DNA from: Candidatus Omnitrophota bacterium
GTDB lineage: Bacteria > Omnitrophota > Gorgyraeia > Gygaellales > Profunditerraquicolaceae
Direction of reading: 5' to 3'
Length of the DNA stretch: 33,001 nucleotides
Assembly: GCA_903882345.1 (NCBI GenBank)
Contig: CAIRWO010000149.1
Location: 1-33,001, forward strand
Within the stretch, counting starts at the first letter, position 1. Each line of letters starts with the position of its first letter. A program made the translations under genes and the position numbers. Of the stretch, positions 1 through 8,474 are shown one piece after another. Below the pieces are notes generated by a model. That model made no database searches and was not told the DNA's origin. It saw nothing but the letters and a program-made list of their open reading frames with translations.

Positions 1-1
1 G

Positions 2-490
2 GATATGTTTATAGCTCTGCTATGCATTTCCCTTGCGGGCATCGTCCTTGGTTTTTTACTGCGAAATTTTCCCCGGGCAGAAATTTACATGGGCAATTGC
101 GGTAGCCATTTCCTCGGGTTCGTCTTAGCCGTAATTGCGATCGCGGTAAGCTATGCGCCCGCAGAGCACAAGGTTGCCTTGTTCAGCCCGTTATTGATCA
201 TGGGCCTGCCTATTTTTGATACCTCATTTGTGACCTTGATGAGGATCGCCAAGGGCAGATCCGCGCTGATGAAAAGCAATGATCATCTGGCGCTGAGGTT
301 TTTAAAAGCGGGGTACTCCAAAAAGAGGACTTTATTCTACATCTTAGCCCTGTGCGTATTTTTTGCCTCTTGCGGCATATTGCTGGTCCGCGTTTCTAAC
401 TTTACGGGGCTTATGCTTATCGGTATCGTAACCGTTATGTGCGTAGCGTTAACGATAATAATGAGCAGGGTGCGTATTGATGACAGTTAA
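2..490 (+). CDS. Undecaprenyl-phosphate sugar-1-phosphate transferase, WecA/MraY family (3' fragment)
   Basis: This is the C-terminal part of a polytopic membrane enzyme that moves a sugar-1-phosphate onto undecaprenyl phosphate at the inner membrane. The frame is open to the left edge, so the N-terminus lies outside the window. Visible are several hydrophobic segments, the block MGNCGSHFLGF that matches the family GDxGS motif, and the late cytoplasmic block around NDHLALRFLKAGYSKKR that matches the family's His/Arg-rich loop. In most relatives the first block reads MGD; here the Asp is Asn, and in MraY the equivalent Asp contributes to Mg binding. The fragment fits the WecA/TagO/RgpG type better than MraY, but the substrate cannot be told from this piece. 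The next gene has its own promoter 9 bases downstream. Confidence 0.8.
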   Translation, partial: DMFIALLCISLAGIVLGFLLRNFPRAEIYMGNCGSHFLGFVLAVIAIAVSYAPAEHKVALFSPLLIMGLPIFDTSFVTLMRIAKGRSALMKSNDHLALRFLKAGYSKKRTLFYILALCVFFASCGILLVRVSNFTGLMLIGIVTVMCVALTIIMSRVRIDDS

Positions 491-498
491 TATTTTCC

Positions 499-526
499 TT
501 GACTTAGGTTTCGAAAGTAATATAAT
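499..526 (+). promoter_or_regulatory. Sigma70-type promoter for the TPR gene
   Basis: TTGACT at 499-504 and TATAAT at 521-526 are separated by 16 bases, close to the sigma70 consensus. The expected start of transcription, near 533, leaves only about 5 bases before the ATG at 538. There is no Shine-Dalgarno, so the message would be almost leaderless. Confidence 0.65.
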
Positions 527-537
527 ACAGCCAACAG

Positions 538-1344
538 ATGTATAATTCCTTCCCGGCCACCTTCAAAAACATTACTGTAAGAGTTATTGTCTCTGCGCTA
601 TTCATTTGGGGATTGATTTTGCCGTTTCCTGCTAAAACCGCCAGCGCCGCCGGCGGGGCGTTGGGAAAACTCGACGCAAAAAAAAGCTTATTTTCCGGTA
701 TCTATTCTGATGAGGAAAACGTGTCTACCGCCTTACAGAGAGAAGCCAGAGACTACCGGCAGCAAGGCGTAGAATACCAGAGGATAGACGATCTTGATAC
801 GGCGATGGTTTGCTATCAAAAGGCGATAGAGTTAGACCCCAGCTATACCGTTGCCTATAATGACTTAGGGATTATTTATGAAGCAAAAGGCACGCCTGAC
901 CGCGCGGAAGAGAGTTATTTAAAGGCGGTTAAGATAAACCCCAACTATTTGAGTTCTTATTCAAACCTGGCGTTACTCTATGAAAGCAAGCGCGACCTGC
1001 TGAAGGCCGCCGAGTATTGGCAAAAGCGGGTGGAACTCGGGCCTGTCAATGATCCCTGGACAGAAAAGGCCAAGACAAGATTGAACGATATACGGCTTGT
1101 GCTTGAGGATAAACCAGTAAACCCGGGAGAAGATAACGTACTTAGCTTAATGAATGATGTGTTGGTTCAGAAGGCATCCCGCAATGAAGATAAAACGCTT
1201 GCCGGAAAGCGCCCTGATAAGGCAAAAACGAGTTATAAAAAAGGAGACAACGTAGAGGCATATAATGTCAGGTCACCGGACCTTGCCAATCAAGGGGTTG
1301 ACGAACTTCTGGACAAGGTTCAGATGAGGATGTTGTCAAGATAA
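538..1344 (+). CDS. Exported tetratricopeptide-repeat protein
   Basis: The 268-residue product starts with a charged N-terminus, a hydrophobic stretch at about residues 15-31 and a likely signal-peptidase site after TASA (residues 35-38), so it is probably secreted to the periplasm. Residues about 71-170 form three TPR units, recognisable from repeats such as AMVCYQKAIELDPSYTVAYN and AEESYLKAVKINPNYLSSYS. The C-terminal 90 residues are Lys/Asp-rich and show no domain I recognise. TPR proteins serve as protein-protein scaffolds; no partner can be named. A strong promoter lies directly upstream. No upstream ATG fits the frame, and this start keeps the signal peptide intact despite lacking a ribosome-binding site. 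The next gene, polA, begins 50 bases downstream. Confidence 0.8.
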   Translation: MYNSFPATFKNITVRVIVSALFIWGLILPFPAKTASAAGGALGKLDAKKSLFSGIYSDEENVSTALQREARDYRQQGVEYQRIDDLDTAMVCYQKAIELDPSYTVAYNDLGIIYEAKGTPDRAEESYLKAVKINPNYLSSYSNLALLYESKRDLLKAAEYWQKRVELGPVNDPWTEKAKTRLNDIRLVLEDKPVNPGEDNVLSLMNDVLVQKASRNEDKTLAGKRPDKAKTSYKKGDNVEAYNVRSPDLANQGVDELLDKVQMRMLSR

Positions 1345-1394
1345 AAAGATTCTACAAAATTTTCCTACCAATTGATTCCCGTGCGTTTTAATCA

Positions 1395-3938
1395 ATGGAT
1401 GAAAAACGGTTATATTTAATTGATGCTACTGCTTTTTGCTACAGGGCGTTTTATGCCTTAAAAGGGCTTTCTACGTCTTTTGGCCAGCCGACAAACGCGA
1501 TCTACGGCTTTCTTAATATGCTGAATAAGATCATAAAAGAAAAGAAACCCTATTATCTTGCAGCCTGTTTTGATGTTTCCCGGGATACCTTCCGGTTAAA
1601 GAAATTTACTGAATACAAGATCCAGCGGCCCCCGATGCCCGACGGACTAACTAGTCAGATCCCCTTGATCAAAAAACTGATTTCTGCTTACGGTATAAGC
1701 ATACTGGAGAAAGAAGGTTTTGAGGCAGATGATGTCATCGCCACAATGTCCGCAAAGGCAAAAGAGGCCGGCGTAGCCGTGACTATCGTCAGTTCCGATA
1801 AAGACGTTTTGCAACTGGTTGATGAAAACACGGTAGTTTTTAATCCTTATAAGGAAAAAGGCGTTATCCTTGATGTTAAAGGCGTAGAGGAATTTTTCGG
1901 CGTCGGCCCCGGCCAGGTAAGCGACGTTATTGCGCTGATGGGTGACAGTGTTGATAATATACCGGGCTGCCGCGGCATCGGTGAAAAAACGGCAGTAGAA
2001 TTGATCAAGGACTTTGGCAGCGTAGAAAACCTGCTTAGTAATGCCGACCGGATAAAGCAGGCAAAGGTAAAAGAGGCAATAAACTCCTCTGTCGATATTA
2101 TTAAGCTGAGCAAAGAACTGGCGCTGCTTGATAGCAAGGTTGATATAGGCTTTGACTTGGAAGGTCTCAAACCCAAGCAAGCCGATAGCAAAGAATTGTT
2201 CCGGCTTTTTAAGTATCTTGAGTTTAAGAAGCTGCTCAAAGACTTGCCGGTCCTGGATGATACGCCGGAGCAAGAAGCAGAAATTGTCTGTCTGGAGGAT
2301 AATGATTTGAAAGGCAAGTTGAGCGTAGGCGATGAGTTGTTTTTGTTTGGAGATTCCTGCGAAACCCTGGTTTTTTTTGCTAACGGTATTTTCTTTCGTC
2401 TTAAGTCCTTTGGTAAGAATGCCTCCGGTATTTTTTCGGACACTTGCATTAAAAAGATAGGCCACGATCTTAAGAAGATAAGGGTAGCGTTGGCTGGCCA
2501 GGGGATCACGTTAGGCGGAATGCATTTTGACACAATGGTCGCCGGATACCTTGTTAATCCCTCAGGCGCAGGATTTTCCCTTGCCGATTTGGCGCTGGAA
2601 TATTTGGACAGCCCCCCGCCGCTAGAGGCCCTTAACAACAGTAAGGGACTTAGCCTGCTATTACGGCTCAGGCCTGCGTTTGAAAAGATGCTTTCCGAGA
2701 GATCATTGACAAAACTTTTTTACGATACTGAAATGCCGCTGGTAGAAGTCTTGGCACGGATGGAGTTGAACGGGATCAAAGTCGATTTAAACATATTGCA
2801 GCGTCTCTCCAAGGACCTGGAGAAGAGGCTGATCTATTTGATCGATGAAATATACTCGGCCAGCGGAACGCAATTCAACATAAATTCACCAAAACAGTTG
2901 AGCCAGGTCTTATTTGAAAAACTGAAATTACCGGTAGTCAAAAGGAGTAAGACCGGACCCTCAACTGACGAAGAGGTGCTTAAAAAATTGGCACCGTCGC
3001 ACCCTTTGCCCGCTCTTTTATTAGAATATCGTCAATTAATGAAACTTAAAACCACGTATGTGGACACGCTGCCGGAATTGGTAGATCCCAAAACGGGCAG
3101 GATCCATACCTCTTTTAATCAGACGGCAACCGAAACGGGCAGGCTTAGTTCCAGTAACCCCAATTTACAGAATTTACCTATCAAGACAGAGATAGGCAGC
3201 AGGATCAGACAGGCGATCGTGGCTTCAGGGGACGGCTACCATATCCTTGCCTGCGATTATTCACAGATAGAATTAAGGATACTGGCGCATATATCCGCAG
3301 ATGAGAATTTGATCAGGGCGTTTAAAAACAACCAGGACATTCATAAGGCTACGGCGGCATTGATCTATGGGCTGGAAGAGAAAGACGTAACTGACCAGAT
3401 GAGAGAGACCGCAAAAAGAGTGAATTTTGGGATTGTTTACGGACTTACATCTTATGGGCTTTCCAAGGATCTGAACATACCGCTAGATGAAGCAGGGGCT
3501 TTCATTGACGCGTATTTTATCCGTTATCCGAAGGTCAGGGGTTACATGGAGGATCAGATCCAAAAGGCGGAAAAGGACGGCTTTGTTACGACGATCCTGG
3601 GCCGGCGCAGGTATATCCCTGAAATCAACAACAAGAATCAGGGGATCCGGCAGTTTGCCCAGCGTAAGGCGATCAATACTCCTATCCAGGGCTCGGCCAG
3701 CGATCTGATAAAATTGGCGATGATTGAAATACACAACCAGATAAATGCGAAGCAACTTGATTCCAAAATGGTGCTCCAGGTCCACGATGAGCTGGTATTT
3801 GATGTACCGGAAAAAGAGCAAGATGATTTTGCAGCAATGGTAAAAGAGCGGATGGAAAATGTCCTGCAGCTTAACGTGCCCATACGGGTGAGCGTTAAGC
3901 AGGGCAGAAACTGGCTGGAAGCGGAGGAAGCCAAATGA
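1395..3938 (+). CDS. polA: DNA polymerase I
   Basis: This 847-residue repair and Okazaki-fragment-processing polymerase has the full three-domain layout. The 5' nuclease domain (about 1-290) has the acidic metal ligands: D10, D60, the EADD block at 110-113, SSDKD at 133-137 and GDSVDNIPG at 183-191. The middle domain (about 290-470) keeps the exonuclease fold (GHDLKKIRVAL, MHFDTMVAGYLVNP) but lacks the DxE motif and the Asp of NLKYDRG, so proofreading is probably absent, as in Taq. The polymerase domain has TGRLSSSNPNLQNLP, motif A DYSQIELRILAHIS, motif B RETAKRVNFGIVYG and motif C QVHDELVFD. No Shine-Dalgarno is evident before the ATG. The stop overlaps the glgA start by 4 bases (ATGA), so the two genes are translationally coupled. 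Confidence 0.97.
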   Translation: MDEKRLYLIDATAFCYRAFYALKGLSTSFGQPTNAIYGFLNMLNKIIKEKKPYYLAACFDVSRDTFRLKKFTEYKIQRPPMPDGLTSQIPLIKKLISAYGISILEKEGFEADDVIATMSAKAKEAGVAVTIVSSDKDVLQLVDENTVVFNPYKEKGVILDVKGVEEFFGVGPGQVSDVIALMGDSVDNIPGCRGIGEKTAVELIKDFGSVENLLSNADRIKQAKVKEAINSSVDIIKLSKELALLDSKVDIGFDLEGLKPKQADSKELFRLFKYLEFKKLLKDLPVLDDTPEQEAEIVCLEDNDLKGKLSVGDELFLFGDSCETLVFFANGIFFRLKSFGKNASGIFSDTCIKKIGHDLKKIRVALAGQGITLGGMHFDTMVAGYLVNPSGAGFSLADLALEYLDSPPPLEALNNSKGLSLLLRLRPAFEKMLSERSLTKLFYDTEMPLVEVLARMELNGIKVDLNILQRLSKDLEKRLIYLIDEIYSASGTQFNINSPKQLSQVLFEKLKLPVVKRSKTGPSTDEEVLKKLAPSHPLPALLLEYRQLMKLKTTYVDTLPELVDPKTGRIHTSFNQTATETGRLSSSNPNLQNLPIKTEIGSRIRQAIVASGDGYHILACDYSQIELRILAHISADENLIRAFKNNQDIHKATAALIYGLEEKDVTDQMRETAKRVNFGIVYGLTSYGLSKDLNIPLDEAGAFIDAYFIRYPKVRGYMEDQIQKAEKDGFVTTILGRRRYIPEINNKNQGIRQFAQRKAINTPIQGSASDLIKLAMIEIHNQINAKQLDSKMVLQVHDELVFDVPEKEQDDFAAMVKERMENVLQLNVPIRVSVKQGRNWLEAEEAK

Positions 3939-5290
3939 AGATAGCTATTTGCGCATCAGAAGTAGTGCCCTTTGCCAAGACCGGAGGCCTGGCAGATGTA
4001 ACCGGCGCCCTGCCGTTTACCTTGGAAGCGCTTGGCCACGAAGTGATCATTATCATGCCCGGCTATAAACAGATCCCTGATAAAAAATCCGTGATCGGTA
4101 AAAATATCCGGGTTTATTTTATCGAAAACGATGCCTATTTCGGCCGCGACGGCCTTTACGGAGATAAAAAAGGCGATTATAAAGATAACCTAAAAAGATT
4201 TTCTTATTATTGTAAAGAAAGCCTCAAACTGCTGAAAGAAATCGGCTTTACCCCCGATATTATACATTGCCATGACTGGCAATCGGCGCTGATCCCGGTT
4301 TATATGAAAACAATATATGCCAACGATCCTTTTTATCGCGGAGTAAAAACAGTATTCACCATACATAATCTGGGTTATCAGGGATTATTTCCCAAGGAGG
4401 AATTTCCCGAGTTGGGGCTTGATTGGAAATATTTTGACGTAGATACGCTGGAATTTTTTGGCAGGGTCAATCTTTTGAAAGGCGGGATTGTCTTTTCAGA
4501 CCTGATCAATACCGTGAGCCCGACTTATAGTAAAGAGATACAAACCAAGGAACTTGGTTTTGGCCTGGAGGGTGTCCTTACTAAGAGGCGTAACCGGCTT
4601 TTTGGGGTCTTAAACGGCATTGACTATTCGATCTGGAATCCGGCAACCGATAAGATCATCCCTGCTGGTTATTCTTTATCGGACATGAACGGTAAAATGG
4701 AAGACAAAAAACAGCTGCAGCAGCTTTGCGGACTGCCTTTAAATAAAGATATTCCATTGCTGGGGATCGTTTCTCGCCTGGCTGAAGCAAAAGGGTTTGA
4801 TCTGTTAGCGCAGATAATGGATACACTCTGCAAGATGGATCTGCAGATCGTAATATTAGGTACAGGCGATTTAAAATATCATAAACTTTTGTCTGATGTC
4901 GCAAAAAAATATTCCCGGGTTATGTCTTTGCAGCTTAAATTCGACGATGCGCTGGCGCATAAAATATACGCGGGCGCGGATATTTTTCTTATGCCTTCCA
5001 GTTACGAACCCTGCGGCCTTGGGCAGTTGATAAGTTTAAGATACGCCACGATACCTGTCGTGTTTAAGACGGGGGGACTGGCCGATACGGTAAACGCTAG
5101 CCACGGTTTTGTTTTTAAGCGCTACAAAAAAGAAGATTTAATGCATTCGTTAAAAAGTGCGCTGAAGGCATTCAGCGATAAGGATAAATGGAACAAATTA
5201 ATGGTTAACGCGATGAAGTGCGATTTTTCCTGGGAAGAATCGGCAAGGGAATATGTCCGTTTGTATGAAGAAGCAGGTAAGCCTGAATAA
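3935..5290 (+). CDS. glgA: Glycogen (starch) synthase, GT5
   Basis: GlgA transfers glucose from ADP-glucose (or UDP-glucose) to the growing alpha-1,4-glucan in the cytosol. The 451-residue protein has the GT5 double-Rossmann architecture. The N-terminal KTGGLADVTGALP (residues about 15-27) carries the nucleotide-sugar-binding Lys-Thr-Gly-Gly loop. HCHDWQSALIP, FTIHNLGYQG and the C-terminal MPSSYEPCGLGQL with FKTGGLADTV complete the donor site. The length is close to the usual 470-480 residues. The gene overlaps polA by 4 bases and the coaE reading frame begins inside its 3' end. No other glycogen gene (glgB, glgC, glgP) is in this window, so the choice of donor sugar is not shown by context. 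Confidence 0.95.
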   Translation: MKIAICASEVVPFAKTGGLADVTGALPFTLEALGHEVIIIMPGYKQIPDKKSVIGKNIRVYFIENDAYFGRDGLYGDKKGDYKDNLKRFSYYCKESLKLLKEIGFTPDIIHCHDWQSALIPVYMKTIYANDPFYRGVKTVFTIHNLGYQGLFPKEEFPELGLDWKYFDVDTLEFFGRVNLLKGGIVFSDLINTVSPTYSKEIQTKELGFGLEGVLTKRRNRLFGVLNGIDYSIWNPATDKIIPAGYSLSDMNGKMEDKKQLQQLCGLPLNKDIPLLGIVSRLAEAKGFDLLAQIMDTLCKMDLQIVILGTGDLKYHKLLSDVAKKYSRVMSLQLKFDDALAHKIYAGADIFLMPSSYEPCGLGQLISLRYATIPVVFKTGGLADTVNASHGFVFKRYKKEDLMHSLKSALKAFSDKDKWNKLMVNAMKCDFSWEESAREYVRLYEEAGKPE

Positions 5291-5879
5291 AAAGATAGTG
5301 CTGGGTATAACCGGCGGGTTCGGCACCGGCAAGAGCACAGTAGCCGGATATTTCCGGCGTTTTGGCGCCAAGGTAGTTGACGCGGATAAGATCGTCCATG
5401 ACCTGATTAAGCCCGGCTCAAGTGTATACAAAAAGATCATTACCGGCTTTGGCAGGGAAATGCTTAAAAAGGACAGAAGCATTGACCGGGCCAGGTTAGC
5501 GCGGTTGGTATTCAGCGATCGCAGGCTCCTGGACAAATTAAACAGGATTATCCATCCGCAAGTCATAAAGATAATGAAGAAAGAGATCGCTTCAGCCCGG
5601 GGAAAAATCGTCGTCCTGGACGTGCCTTTGCTTTTTGAGGCGGGGCTTAAGCGGCTGGCGGATAAAGTAGTTGTTGTAACGGCAAGCAGGGAAATTCAGC
5701 TTCGGCGTATTTTTAAAAAAACCTCTCTTCTTGAAAAGGATATTTTAATGCGGATAAAGGCGCAGCTGCCTCTATCCACTAAGGTCCGCAGGGCGGATTT
5801 TGTAATAGATAATAATAGAACGCAAAACTGGACAAAAAAACAAGTTGTGAATTTAAGGAGGATGTTGTGGAAAAATTAG
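5253..5879 (+). CDS. coaE: Dephospho-CoA kinase
   Basis: CoaE phosphorylates the 3'-hydroxyl of dephospho-CoA, the last step of coenzyme A synthesis. The P-loop GITGGFGTGKST lies near the N-terminus, followed by DADKIVHDL, the substrate-lid region with HPQVIKIM, and VLDVPLLFEAGL, all standard for the family. The start is uncertain. The ATG at 5253 overlaps glgA by 38 bases and gives an N-terminal extension before the P-loop. ATG 5265 and GTG 5298 (eight bases past the glgA stop) are in frame and would give a more usual N-terminus. An AAGGGA-like sequence lies just before 5253. The 3' end overlaps rho by 13 bases. Confidence 0.93.
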   Translation: MSVCMKKQVSLNKKIVLGITGGFGTGKSTVAGYFRRFGAKVVDADKIVHDLIKPGSSVYKKIITGFGREMLKKDRSIDRARLARLVFSDRRLLDKLNRIIHPQVIKIMKKEIASARGKIVVLDVPLLFEAGLKRLADKVVVVTASREIQLRRIFKKTSLLEKDILMRIKAQLPLSTKVRRADFVIDNNRTQNWTKKQVVNLRRMLWKN

Positions 5880-7123
5880 ACATTGGAAAACTTAAACAAA
5901 TGAAAATTACCGAGCTCAACAAGCTGGCAAAAGAATTGAATGTCAACGGCATGAGCGGGCTTAAGAAGCAGGACCTGATATTTAAGATCTTGCAGGGGCA
6001 GGCAGAAAAAGAAGGGCTGATGTTCGGGGAAGGGATATTGGAGATCCTTCCGGAAGGGTTCGGTTTTTTAAGGAGCCCGAACTACAATTATCTGCCTTGT
6101 CCGGATGACATATACATTTCTCCGTCGCAGATCAGGAAATTCGACCTGCGCACGGGAGACACGGTGAGCGGTGAAATCCGTCCGCCTAAAGAGGGAGAAA
6201 AATATTTTGCCCTGCTTAAGGTGCAGGCGGTGAATTTTGAAAATCCCGAAGATGTAAAAGAGAAAATACTCTTTGATAATCTTACGCCGGTTTATCCGCG
6301 GGAACACTTTGTCCTAGAGACTAACCCTAAAGAGGTATCGATGCGCATAATGGACCTTTTAGCGCCTATCGGTAAGGGCCAGCGCGGCCTGATCGTCGCC
6401 CAGCCCTACAGCGGTAAAACCGTGCTGCTGCAGAAGATCGCCAACGCCATCACCACCAATCAACCCGACACGATACTGATCGTGCTCTTGATCGATGAGC
6501 GGCCGGAGGAAGTCACGGATATGCAGCGTAACGTAAAAGGCGAAGTAATATCCTCTACCTTTGACGAGCCGCCGGAAAGGCACGTCCAGGTTGCGGAAAT
6601 CGTCCTTGAGAAGGCTAAGCGGCTTGTCGAGCATAAGAGGGACGTCGTAGTACTTCTGGATAGCATCACGCGCCTGGCGCGCGCCTATAACTCCGTTGTG
6701 CCGCACAGCGGCAAGGTATTATCCGGAGGCATAGATTCCAACGCCCTGCAGAAACCCAAACGCTTTTTCGGAGCGGCACGCGCGATCGAAGAAGGCGGCA
6801 GCTTGACGATTATTGCCACCGCACTCGTAGATACGGGAAGCCGGATGGACGAAGTAATTTTTGAAGAGTTTAAGGGCACAGGTAACATGGAACTGCAGCT
6901 GGACAGGAATCTCTTCCAGCGCAGGATCTATCCGGCCATCGACATAAAACGTTCCAATACCCGTCATGAAGAATTGCTGCTTAAGCCGGACATTCTTCAG
7001 AAGGCCTGGATTTTGCGCAAGGTGCTTAATGAACTAAGTAACGTTGAGGCAATGGAGCTTTTGATCGAGAAACTGGCTAAGACAAAGAACAACGAGGAGT
7101 TTTTAGGGAGCATGAACCAATAG
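5867..7123 (+). CDS. rho: Transcription termination factor Rho
   Basis: Rho is the hexameric RNA helicase that ends untranslated transcripts. The product has 418 residues, nearly the same as E. coli Rho. Residues 1-45 form the Rho_N helical domain. An OB/cold-shock RNA-binding domain follows, with GILEILPEGFGFLRSPNYNY. The ATPase domain has Walker B VVVLLDSITRLARAYN, the Q-loop/R-loop region VLSGGIDSNALQKPKRFFG and the block VDTGSRMDEVIFEEFKGTGN. The P-loop is unusual: residues 178-185 read AQPYSGKT where E. coli has APPKAGKT, so position 181 is Tyr instead of Lys. The start is a GTG at 5867 with AAGGAGG at 5855-5861, five bases away. The gene overlaps coaE by 13 bases and is followed by the double-hairpin element before rpmE. 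Confidence 0.97.
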   Translation: MEKLDIGKLKQMKITELNKLAKELNVNGMSGLKKQDLIFKILQGQAEKEGLMFGEGILEILPEGFGFLRSPNYNYLPCPDDIYISPSQIRKFDLRTGDTVSGEIRPPKEGEKYFALLKVQAVNFENPEDVKEKILFDNLTPVYPREHFVLETNPKEVSMRIMDLLAPIGKGQRGLIVAQPYSGKTVLLQKIANAITTNQPDTILIVLLIDERPEEVTDMQRNVKGEVISSTFDEPPERHVQVAEIVLEKAKRLVEHKRDVVVLLDSITRLARAYNSVVPHSGKVLSGGIDSNALQKPKRFFGAARAIEEGGSLTIIATALVDTGSRMDEVIFEEFKGTGNMELQLDRNLFQRRIYPAIDIKRSNTRHEELLLKPDILQKAWILRKVLNELSNVEAMELLIEKLAKTKNNEEFLGSMNQ

Positions 7124-7125
7124 AG

Positions 7126-7174
7126 ACACCCGAACCTATAGGATGGTTCGGTGTGCGTTTACTACGCAAGGAGG
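7126..7174 (+). repeat. Double-hairpin intercistronic element, copy 1 (rho/rpmE)
   Basis: Hairpin 1 pairs ACACC-C-GAACC (7126-7136, one extra C bulged) with GGTTCGGTGT (7145-7154) around the loop TATAGGAT. Hairpin 2 pairs TGCGT (7154-7158) with ACGCA (7164-7168). It runs straight into AAGGAGG (7168-7174), which is the Shine-Dalgarno of rpmE. This copy differs from copy 2 at four positions over 46 bases, and two of those form a compensating T-A to C-G swap in hairpin 2. Confidence 0.8.
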
Positions 7175-7180
7175 TTTCAA

Positions 7181-7381
7181 ATGAAAGACAAGATTCATCC
7201 CAAGTATCAGGACTGTGTGATTGTTTGCGCATGCGGCAATACCATACATACCCGTTCGACAAAACCGAATATCCGGGTTGAGGTGTGCTCTAAATGCCAT
7301 CCTTTTTTCAGCGGTAAGCAAAAGTTCGTTGATTCCGCCGGTAGGGTAGATAAATTTATCAAGAAATACGCAAAGAAATAA
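7181..7381 (+). CDS. rpmE: 50S ribosomal protein L31
   Basis: This 66-residue ribosomal protein sits on the large subunit near the inter-subunit bridge. It is the zinc-binding C+ form: C16 and C18 in IVCACGN, and C36 and C39 in EVCSKCHPFFSGKQ. The IHPKYQ opening and the GRVDKFIKKY end are typical. The start is set at ATG 7181, with AAGGAGG six bases upstream. A GTG at 7151 is in frame but would add ten residues encoded by the hairpin element, and L31 proteins do not carry such an extension. The Shine-Dalgarno lies at the base of hairpin 2 of the dispersed element, so translation may respond to that structure. Confidence 0.95.
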   Translation: MKDKIHPKYQDCVIVCACGNTIHTRSTKPNIRVEVCSKCHPFFSGKQKFVDSAGRVDKFIKKYAKK

Positions 7382-7415
7382 TTATTATCAGTTAATCAGT
7401 ATATGGTGAATGGCT

Positions 7416-8474
7416 ATGATTGAACAATTAGTAAAGCTGGAAAAGCGCTACGAGGAACTTGAACAGCTTTTAGGCAAACAGGAAGTTGTCGCAGACCAAG
7501 AGACATGCAACCGCTATGCCAAGGAGCTGTCGGATCTTAGTGAACCGGTAATGCTTTTCAGGCAGTACAAGAATCTTTCCAAGCAGGCCGATGACCTGGA
7601 GCATGTTTTTAAAGAAAAACACGACAAGGAATTTTTAGAGCTTGCGGTAGCGGAAGTAGCAAGCCTGAAAATTCAGAAGTCGGGACTGGAAGAGAAACTA
7701 AAAGTTCTGCTTGCCGGTGAAGACAAGGATATGGGTATCGACTTAATCGTAGAGATACGTCAAGGTACCGGCGGAGGCGAGGCAGCGTTGTTTGCCGCTG
7801 ATCTTTACCGCATGTATTCGCAGTATGCAGCGGCTAAAGGTTGGCAAATCGAATTGATGTCGGGCAGCCCTACGGAATTAGGGGGGTTTAAAGAAGTCGT
7901 TTTTAGCGTAAAAGGAAAAGACGCCTATAAGCGGCTTAAGTTTGAAAGCGGCGTGCACCGCGTCCAGCGCGTACCCGAGACCGAGGCGCAGGGCAGGATC
8001 CATACTTCGACGGCTACCGTGGCAGTGCTTGCCGAACCCAAGGAGGTGGATCTGGTTGTTGAACAGAAAGACCTGCGTATCGATACATACCGTTCTTCCG
8101 GGCCGGGAGGCCAGCACATGCAGAAGACCGATTCTGCGGTGCGCATTACGCACATACCTACCGGCCTTGTAGTTGCCTGTCAGGATGAGCGCTCCCAGCT
8201 AAAAAACAAGACTAAGGCAATGCGTATTCTCGGGGCGCGGCTCCTCGATATAAGGCGAGAGGCGGAGATAAGAAAGGCTTCGCAGGAGAGAAAATCCCAG
8301 ATCGGCTCAGGCGACAGAAGCGAAAAGATACGTACTTATAATTTTCCCGACCGCAGGGTTACCGACCACCGGATAAACTTTACCTCGCACAGGCTGGAGG
8401 CGATCCTTGACGGAGATCTGGACGAATTATCGGATGCCTTAATCAAGGCAGCCGAGGAGAAAAAGCATGAATGA
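7416..8474 (+). CDS. prfA: Peptide chain release factor 1
   Basis: RF1 recognises UAA and UAG stop codons and triggers peptide release in the ribosome. The protein is about 352 residues long, as usual. It has the N-terminal coiled-coil domain, the stop-codon-reading PxT tripeptide within HRVQRVPETEAQGRIHT, and the catalytic GGQ motif in SSGPGGQHMQKTDS. PxT separates it from RF2, which has SPF. Two ATGs are possible. I prefer 7416 because GGTGA (7405-7409) lies six bases upstream; the ATG at 7410 abuts that sequence with no spacer. The gene overlaps prmC by 8 bases, which fits since PrmC methylates the RF1 GGQ glutamine. Confidence 0.96.
   Translation: MIEQLVKLEKRYEELEQLLGKQEVVADQETCNRYAKELSDLSEPVMLFRQYKNLSKQADDLEHVFKEKHDKEFLELAVAEVASLKIQKSGLEEKLKVLLAGEDKDMGIDLIVEIRQGTGGGEAALFAADLYRMYSQYAAAKGWQIELMSGSPTELGGFKEVVFSVKGKDAYKRLKFESGVHRVQRVPETEAQGRIHTSTATVAVLAEPKEVDLVVEQKDLRIDTYRSSGPGGQHMQKTDSAVRITHIPTGLVVACQDERSQLKNKTKAMRILGARLLDIRREAEIRKASQERKSQIGSGDRSEKIRTYNFPDRRVTDHRINFTSHRLEAILDGDLDELSDALIKAAEEKKHE

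Noticed and set aside
1647..2465. Long open frame of 272 codons on the minus strand inside polA
   Set aside because: It lies wholly within a well-supported polA, has no recognisable domain and no start context. It is a shadow of the coding strand's codon use.
7137..7144. TATAGGAT in copy 1 as a -10 box for an rpmE promoter
   Set aside because: No -35 lies at the right distance, and the same octamer is the conserved loop of every copy, including the one inside a coding gene.
7126..7174. Intrinsic terminator after rho
   Set aside because: Both hairpins lack a following T-run and the sequence leads into the rpmE ribosome site.
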